A stretch of DNA of 64,000 nucleotides from contig SIJG01000115.1 in NCBI GenBank assembly GCA_023374025.1, positions 145,636 through 209,635 of the forward strand. The letters run 5' to 3'. The notes under the pieces were generated by a model. The model was not told the origin of the DNA. It ran no database searches and was given only the letters and a program-made list of their open reading frames with translations. The stretch is from Heterodera schachtii. Lineage: Eukaryota > Nematoda > Chromadorea > Rhabditida > Heteroderidae. Position 1 is the first letter of the stretch; every line of letters starts with the position of its first letter. This document shows positions 57,557 to 64,000 of this stretch, one piece after another. The position numbers and the translations under genes are program-made.

Positions 57557-57616
57557 CCAAGTGAGCGCCAGCCATTTGAGCGCCAGCCAAGTGAGCGCGG
57601 GCCATCTGAGCGCCAA
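57557..57616. repeat. Four exact 15-bp units of CCAAGTGAGCGCCAG type
   Basis: Units start at 57557, 57572, 57587 and 57602 with exact spacing. The preceding TGGCTGCAGG resembles TGG-type ends of the foldback elements, but no inverted partner is present, so it may be a solitary arm. Further GTGCGCGACTTTTTT repeats follow at 57640-57770. Confidence 0.75.
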
Positions 57617-57879
57617 AATTTTCAGTACTGAAGCCAAAACCTATTGCGCGACTTTTTTCAAGTGCGCGACTTTATGCAAATTATTTTATTGATTTTTTTT
57701 TGCCAACCCAAACCTATTGCAGGGGTGCGCGACTTTTTTCTTACTGCGCGACTTTTTTTTGCTGCGCGACTTTATGCAAATTTTTTAATTAATTTTAATT
57801 AAATTTTTAATTAATTTTTAAACATCTTAAAGGTCAAACATCTTAAGACACTGAATTTAAATTCATTTAAAATTCATCA

Positions 57880-57955
57880 AAAATTCCCCGCACCAAGCGG
57901 ATCCGAACCCCAGAGGGGCGGCCAGGCTGACGCACTAACCACTTGGCCACATTGG
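57880..57955 (-). repeat. tRNA-like sequence, probable SINE head or tRNA pseudogene
   Basis: On the minus strand TGGCCAAGTGG (57949-57939) fits the Pol III A box, and GGTTCGGATCC (57909-57899) fits the B box with one change, 29 bp apart. The acceptor arms GCCAATG and TGGTGCG do not pair and the T stem is poor, so it is not a functional tRNA. Confidence 0.45.
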
Positions 57956-58420
57956 CAATGAACAATAAACATTAATTTGCTCTGATAAAGGGAAAATTTG
58001 ACGTCACCAGCGGGGGAATGGGCGGGAGCGGGCGGCGAGAGGGGGGAGGGGGGTCAAATAAACAAATCAATTTTTTCGTGCCTTGTGATGCCGCCCTCCC
58101 TCCCGCACACTCATTATGTAATTTGACACCTTCAGACAATAAACAATTTTTGTTAATTGATTTTTTTTGTCCATTTGATCATTTTCACTTCATTTAATTC
58201 ACTTTACGAATGGAAAAGCCAATCGATAATCCCCTACCATTTATTTGTGCCAATATTTTTCTTTCTTTGGCATTTGTTCACCCATTTCCCATTATATTTT
58301 GCCATTTATTTATTTATGTTCTAGATTGGCATTGTTATGGCACCGTTTTTTGTGCCATTTTGCCCTCAATTTTTTTGTGCCAATGTTTTGCCATCCCCCC
58401 TTTTTCCCCCCGTTTATTTC

Positions 58421-58582
58421 TTGCCAATTGTTGCACCTTTTTGTGCCAAAATTCCTCAATTATTCATTGCCAATTTTTGGCATTGTTTTGCCCCTTTTTT
58501 CACATTTTCATTTGCCAATTGTTGCACCTTTTTGTGCCAAAATTCCTCAATTATTCATTGCCAATTTTTGGCATTGTTTTGC
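58421..58582. repeat. Two-copy tandem duplication, 91-bp step
   Basis: The segment beginning TTGCCAATTGTTGCACC is present at 58421-58491 and 58512-58582. The surrounding hydrophobic frames (58210-58689) are products of this TTGCCA-rich sequence and I do not call them a gene. Confidence 0.7.
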
Positions 58583-58628
58583 CCTCTTTTTTTCACATTT
58601 TCCTGCCATTTTTTAATTTTATTTATTC

Positions 58629-59070
58629 TTGGCATTCTGTTTTTTCAAATTTAAAAATTCATTTAATTCTAGGCGTTCTGTTTTTTTAAATTTAAAAATT
58701 ATTTCACATCTTGGCATTCTGTTTTTCTCAAATTTAAAAATTATTTTAAATTCTTGGCATTTTGTTTTTTTCAAATTTTCAAATTATTTAAATTCTTGGC
58801 GTTCTGTTTTTTTCAAATTTAATAATTATTTTAACTCTTGGCGTTCTGTTTTTTTCAAATTTAATAATTATTTCACATCTTGGCATTCTGTTTTTCTAAA
58901 ATTTAAAAATTATTTTAAATCCTAGCATTCTGTTTTTTTTCAAATTTAAAAATTATTTCACATCTTGGCATTCTGTTATTTTAAATATAAAAATTAATTA
59001 AACTCTTGGCGTTCTATTTTTCAAATTTAAAAATTATTTTTCATTTATTTCAATTCTTGGCATTTTTATT
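58629..59070. repeat. 42-bp tandem array, about ten units
   Basis: Units starting TTGGCATTCTG (or TTGGCGTTCTG) recur every 41-43 bp, each followed by CAAATTTAAAAATTATTT. The period being near a multiple of three keeps a repetitive frame open, without coding value. Confidence 0.85.
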
Positions 59071-62000
59071 CCCAAATTTATCTTTTTCTTCATTTTTTCT
59101 TGTTTTTCATTGATCATAAGTACTTTGGTACTGTCCTTTTGCACCCCATTTTGTTTATTTTGTTGGTTTACTCGGTACTAAACCCTTTTAGGATATTTGT
59201 TAAGCCTTTTCAAATATCCTGGGGGCCATCCTTAAACCGAGGAGTCCTGCTCAAAAATTATTTAAACAAGCAGGAAAATGTCATATAAATTATAAGAAAA
59301 AAAAACATTCTTTATTTGTTTGTTTTGTTTTTTAGTTTAATCCAACGATAAAAACAATTTAATGAAAGTCACAAAAATTAAACCACTATATAAATTTAAT
59401 CAATATAACTAATTTAAAAGTATTTTCAAATTAATCGTGACAAACTAAACACAAAGGTCAAATCGTAATATTCATTTTTTAATCTATTTTGATAATTTAT
59501 AGGAATTTCTTGTGAAAGTTAATTTTTTAAAATCGATTAAAATTAAAATTATTATAAGAAATATATTAAAACAATTCATAGTATTTAAAATAATAACAAA
59601 TGAGGGCAGGGATAAACTGATTATATTATAATTCAGCTAATAATATAATTTTTATTATGTAGCTTTAATTTTAAAATATATTTGATATAAAACATCAATC
59701 AAAACAAAAAAAAAAGAAGTAATAAATGAAAAATACAATTACTATAAGATGTTATTAAAAATAAATTCGTATCGAATATTAAAAATTATATTCAATTAAA
59801 ACAAGTAAAGAATCGGTGGAAGGAAAGAATATTATATAATAGTTACGTTAACCTAACAAATATATGTCAAAATATAAAATAAAATAAAGGATATTTATTT
59901 TGAAAACAATTTTCTTTTCACAGTCAATGCTTGTTGAAATGGGTAATGAGCTAGAATTAAAAAAATACTTATTAATTAGTCATTTACAAATAAACTTAAT
60001 AAATTTTTAAAAATTCTTAAACAAATAACTCATTGATACAATAATTATGTATATTTCTAAAATTATGAATAGAAAAAATAAAAACAAATCCAGATATTCA
60101 ATAGAGTGGAATGTTTCAAGAAGAAATACATACAACAGGCATAACAAGAATTTTTGCAAAATAATTTAAGCGCTTAATTAATAAAAATATTAAATAATTT
60201 TGCTAAAATAATTCAATTCTTGAATCAATAATTGAAAATATAAATGGATCCATTTTAAAATTTGGAATAAATATTCATTTAAATATTCATTGAATTTAGC
60301 AAAAATAATAATAATACTTTTGGCTGAAATAAGAGCCAATTGTTTTCAGAAACTTGAATAAATCAAGGCTAACTTCTGAAATTCATTAAAAAAATTTAAA
60401 TAATAAAAATTGTTCAAAAGTTTTTATTGTTCTCATTAAAAAAAGTAAAATTTTAATTTAAAAATGTACCTAAATAAAGCTATAATAATGAAGAAAAAAC
60501 TAAGATAATTATATTTAATTTATATTTAAAAAATGTTTTTTATATGCACGAGGAGATGAAGAGGAGGAGTATGAAGACATGAAATAAAAAGACAAGCATA
60601 AAGAACAGATATGAAATTAATTGTTTTCATATTAAAAAAAGAAAGCATTATAACATTAATTTAAAAATCAAATAGATTAAGCAAGTAAAAGAATTAACTA
60701 AAATTATTATATAAAACTTATTTTAAAAAATTCATAAAAAATATTAAAATTAATATTTCAATAAAACAATTAAAGAAAAACATATCAATGTCTTTCGTAA
60801 TTTTTTATTTATTTTGAATTTTGGGCTGAAAACAAGTTAAGGGGGTTTCAAGGGTGCTTATTACGAATCTAAACTCGGGTTTGCCAATTCCGAACCCTGG
60901 ACCTGAATTAAAACAAAAAAATTTCCCACGGATTTGTTTTTCTGGGGTAAAAGCTTCTAAAGAAGGTTTTATTCAATGTTTTTTACTATATTAAATGTAC
61001 TAAAGTTTCTCATTTTATCATAGTACAAAAGAGTTTAAAATAATGCTTTGCTTTTAAATTCTCATTCAAAAACAACAAAAGAAGAAAATTAAAATAATTA
61101 GATTTATTGTAAATAAAACCCCTCAAAAAATAATATTATCATTTCATTTGATAGATTATGGTTTTTTATTGTTTTTCTATTTTTTTTGTTAAAAAAACTT
61201 ACGCAAACCCCACTTTCGAAGCCTTCATCTTTTGAAAAATGATAGAAGAATTTAAATGAATATAATTGCAATTTGAATTTTAAATAAAAAATCTAATTAA
61301 ATGAAGAATTAAAAAAATATTTTATAGATAAAAAATAAAACATAAAGCACTACCTTCTCTAATACTTAGGGCATTACATAGTTTTTCAACAAAAAATTTT
61401 TTTATGAAAATTTATTTTGGGAAGTTCAACAAAAAGCAATAATGATTCAAAATATTGTCTATTTTGTTTGAAGGCTGATTTCAAGAAAATAAAAATAGAT
61501 ATCTAAGCAGAGAAAAAATGAGTAAATAAAGCAAGGTTAGGACTATAAAAATTATATGAAAAATTTTAATACCTAATAAATGAATTATTGGAGGACCCAG
61601 TCTAAAAATGGTCTCCAAAAACGGCATTTTTTGGAACCACCGATAACAAATTTTTTGTAAATGCATTAAAAAACACTGATTTGTATAATCATGGGTAATT
61701 CAGACACACTTAGTCTGAATTGGCCTTAGATTTGAGCTGTGGTTTTTCAATGAGCCTGTACAGCTAGAACTTCATGCATGAACTTGAATAGTACAAGCTC
61801 TGGTTGAATAGATGGAAAGATTTTTTGGTGTAAAATTTAAGTAACACTTTAAGTATGACACTGGACACGGTGACAATTATGATCAAATAAAAGAATTAAA
61901 ATATAAATTGTTTTATAAATAAATAAATAAAATCTTATACAAAAATAGCTTTTAATGATTAATGTTCATATATAATTTATTAATTATCTTTAAATCGAAA

Positions 62001-64000
62001 AAACATTTTTTTAATTTAAATTAAATTTTTTATTAAAACAATTATATTTTAAAAAATTTGTTACAAAAATATAAATAAATGTAATTTAAAATGAAGGCAA
62101 ATGAAAAACATTCTCATAAAACAAATTAAAATTTTGTAAAATTAAAAGAAAAAATAAAACTAAAGAATAATATTTTCTCAAAATAAAATTTACTGGAAAT
62201 TTTTCTGTTTTATTTTAAATATTCACTTAAATATTCATTAAAATTAACCTTGGCAGAAGTAAAAGCCAATTATTTCAGAACTTTGATAAATCAAGTTATA
62301 TTATATATTCAGCATAAAACACATTGAATTAAAAGATGAACGAATAAGTAAAAGATAACGTAGTAATTTTTAAATTATTAATAAAGTAACAATTTTTGTT
62401 AGATTTATATTAATATGGAAAAAATGAATAATGTTGAAATTATTATTTAGCATAATTATATGTTTCTTAAAAACAAAAGTAATTTTAAATTATAACAAAA
62501 AAACAATTAAGCTTTTGACCAAAATAACTAATTAGCAATGTTAATAATTAAAAATTATTGTAAAGAAATAATAATAATAAAAATTTAATAGTAAAGAAGT
62601 TAATGGAATTAATGTAGTGAATAATTAAAACAAAGAGTAAAATAAATAAAAAATTAATTTTTAAGAATTTTCTAGTAAAAAGAAATGTTTCAATAAAGAG
62701 TTAAAGATAATATTAATCTAAAAACTAGCACAGATAGAATTTAACTCATTGTCATATTACGATAAATTCAAGAATATTTAACGAAAAAGTTTGGCATTAT
62801 AAAAAAAAAATAAATTTGAAACAAATTTAATAACTGAATAATTTATTAGAAACAGAATTTAGCTTTTATTGTCAAAATAAATTAAGACAGTAAAAAAACT
62901 AAAGAAATTAACAAAAAATTGATAAATTAAATTAATGGGTTTAAAAACCAAATGTATTATTGAATAATTTTAAAAAGAAAATTCATATCTCTAAGAAGAA
63001 AAATTATGTTAATTTAAAAAAATATCTATAAATAGGCTAGGGGACGAACCAAACTCGAATTTTGCAGAAGTTGGACTTTAAAAATTTAAAAAGACTTATA
63101 AAAAATGAATAATACAAGATAAAAAAGTGTGAAATTAATTATTTAAAAATAATAATTTAATATGTTGCATTACACGGGGACATGAAATGAAGAAATCGCG
63201 ATGAACCATGAGATTAATAGGCAAAAAAGAGTTTAACCATGAGATTAATAGGCAAAAAAGAGTTTAAACAAAACATATAATTAAATTATCCTTATTTAAT
63301 ATTTATAAATTCCACAATTTTATAAAGCAATAATGATAAAAAAAATAAAGTTTACATTTATTTTTTGTTAATAAATTTTTATTTAAATAAAAATATATTA
63401 AATGATACGAAGCAAAACAGTCGCACAGTACAGACGACCTTTATACTATTTTCATCAAATCGTATAAAAAACAATTCTTTATAATTAATTGATCTAAAAA
63501 AGACTATTGATTGGAGAACAATAAATTTAATTCAAATCAAAAATTAATTTATAAACATTAAATATAAACAAAATATAGCATATTAACGCAACGCTCCAAT
63601 AGTCAGTCATAAATATTTCTAAGTTGAAAAAAATAAAATAATGAATATTATGTAATTTCATTAATAAAATTAGAGAAATATGTTTTATAATTATTTCGCC
63701 ATTTTTGCTTGATTTTGAAATAAAATAAAAAACTAAATTAAATCTAAAATGACATATGTCCAATGATAAATAATTTGTTGCTTTTTTAATTAAATTTTCT
63801 GTTTGAAATTTAATACTAATTCAATTTTTTTCGGTCAAATAACACTATGTTGTTTAATTTTGACCTTATATGATAATTATATGCATACACATTCAATATA
63901 ATGAATTTAAATCAAAACGAAATACTGATTAATAAATAAAAAAAAAATTTATTTAAATTCAATACACTTCATTAATAAAAAGTTATTATCGTAAAAAATT
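59071..64000. other. AT-rich block, no gene recognised
   Basis: Contains a copy of the dispersed TTACGAATC...CCAATTCCGAACCC motif (60835-60925), a 9-bp perfect hairpin (AATTCAGAC/GTCTGAATT, 61697-61721) and a tandem duplication of about 32 bp at 63204-63267 (ACCATGAGATTAATAGGC). Nothing else could be supported. Confidence 0.5.

Noticed and set aside
58210..58689. 159-codon hydrophobic open frame
   Set aside because: It is built from TTGCCA-rich duplicated sequence (91-bp tandem copies), overlaps other open frames, lacks a credible signal or domain, and runs into the 42-bp array.
39744..64000. Possible mitochondrial or bacterial origin of the AT-rich block
   Set aside because: No mitochondrial or bacterial gene, rRNA or tRNA is visible, and repeat families are shared with the nuclear left part.
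1..64000. CRISPR arrays or bacterial operons
   Set aside because: The short tandem arrays have no constant-repeat/variable-spacer structure, and gene structure is clearly eukaryotic.

Overview
The window reads as nuclear DNA of a nematode. The firmest evidence is a complete major sperm protein (MSP) gene at 4323-4815, a family restricted to nematodes, together with short introns of about 50 bp, GT-AG splicing and a dense load of small DNA transposons. A tylenchid (plant-parasitic) relative is my guess, but nothing here proves it.

The left part (1-35,000) is a decaying array of F-box-like genes. There are two related types. Type I has five exons: a tiny ATG exon, an F-box exon, two exons of conserved F-box-associated sequence, and an acidic tail. 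Type I copies lie at 1-1434, 6450-7823, 11310-14094, 14515-15634, 19607-20930 and 33672-34896, with minus-strand fragments near 31826-32073 and 31040-31500 and a relic at 21223-21309. Type II lies at 2425-3145, 3430-3876 (tail only), 17105-18717 (minus) and 26325-27571. By reading frame and splice sites only 19607-20930 and 26325-27571 look fully intact. The copy at 6450-7823 is open but has lost one splice acceptor. The rest carry frameshifts, deletions or transposon insertions.

Mobile DNA cuts this array repeatedly. Three non-autonomous hAT-type elements have recognisable 8-bp target duplications (420-822, 21310-22477, 28577-28767). Several foldback elements have arms made of tandem subrepeats, most often with a 15-bp period (12925-13530, 23521-24886, 25041-25781, 32074-32826). 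Palindromic MITEs lie at 9359-9590, 11823-12169, 31205-31337 and 35057-35420. A pogo/Tigger-type DDE transposase remnant is at 30010-30601. The MSP gene sits inside this landscape between two CGTACG-containing minisatellites.

A Ty3/gypsy retrotransposon (35476-39743) with one long open gag-pol frame and a 3' LTR, but no 5' LTR, ends the gene-bearing part. Exactly after its LTR the base composition drops to extreme AT-richness (roughly 15% G+C by eye) and stays so to 64000. In those 24 kb I see no convincing protein gene. They hold a large direct duplication (42256-45559 and 47041-51013), a 42-bp tandem array (58629-59070), a tRNA-like SINE head (about 57880-57955, minus) and a few GC-rich repeat copies shared with the left part, which argues that both parts belong to one genome.
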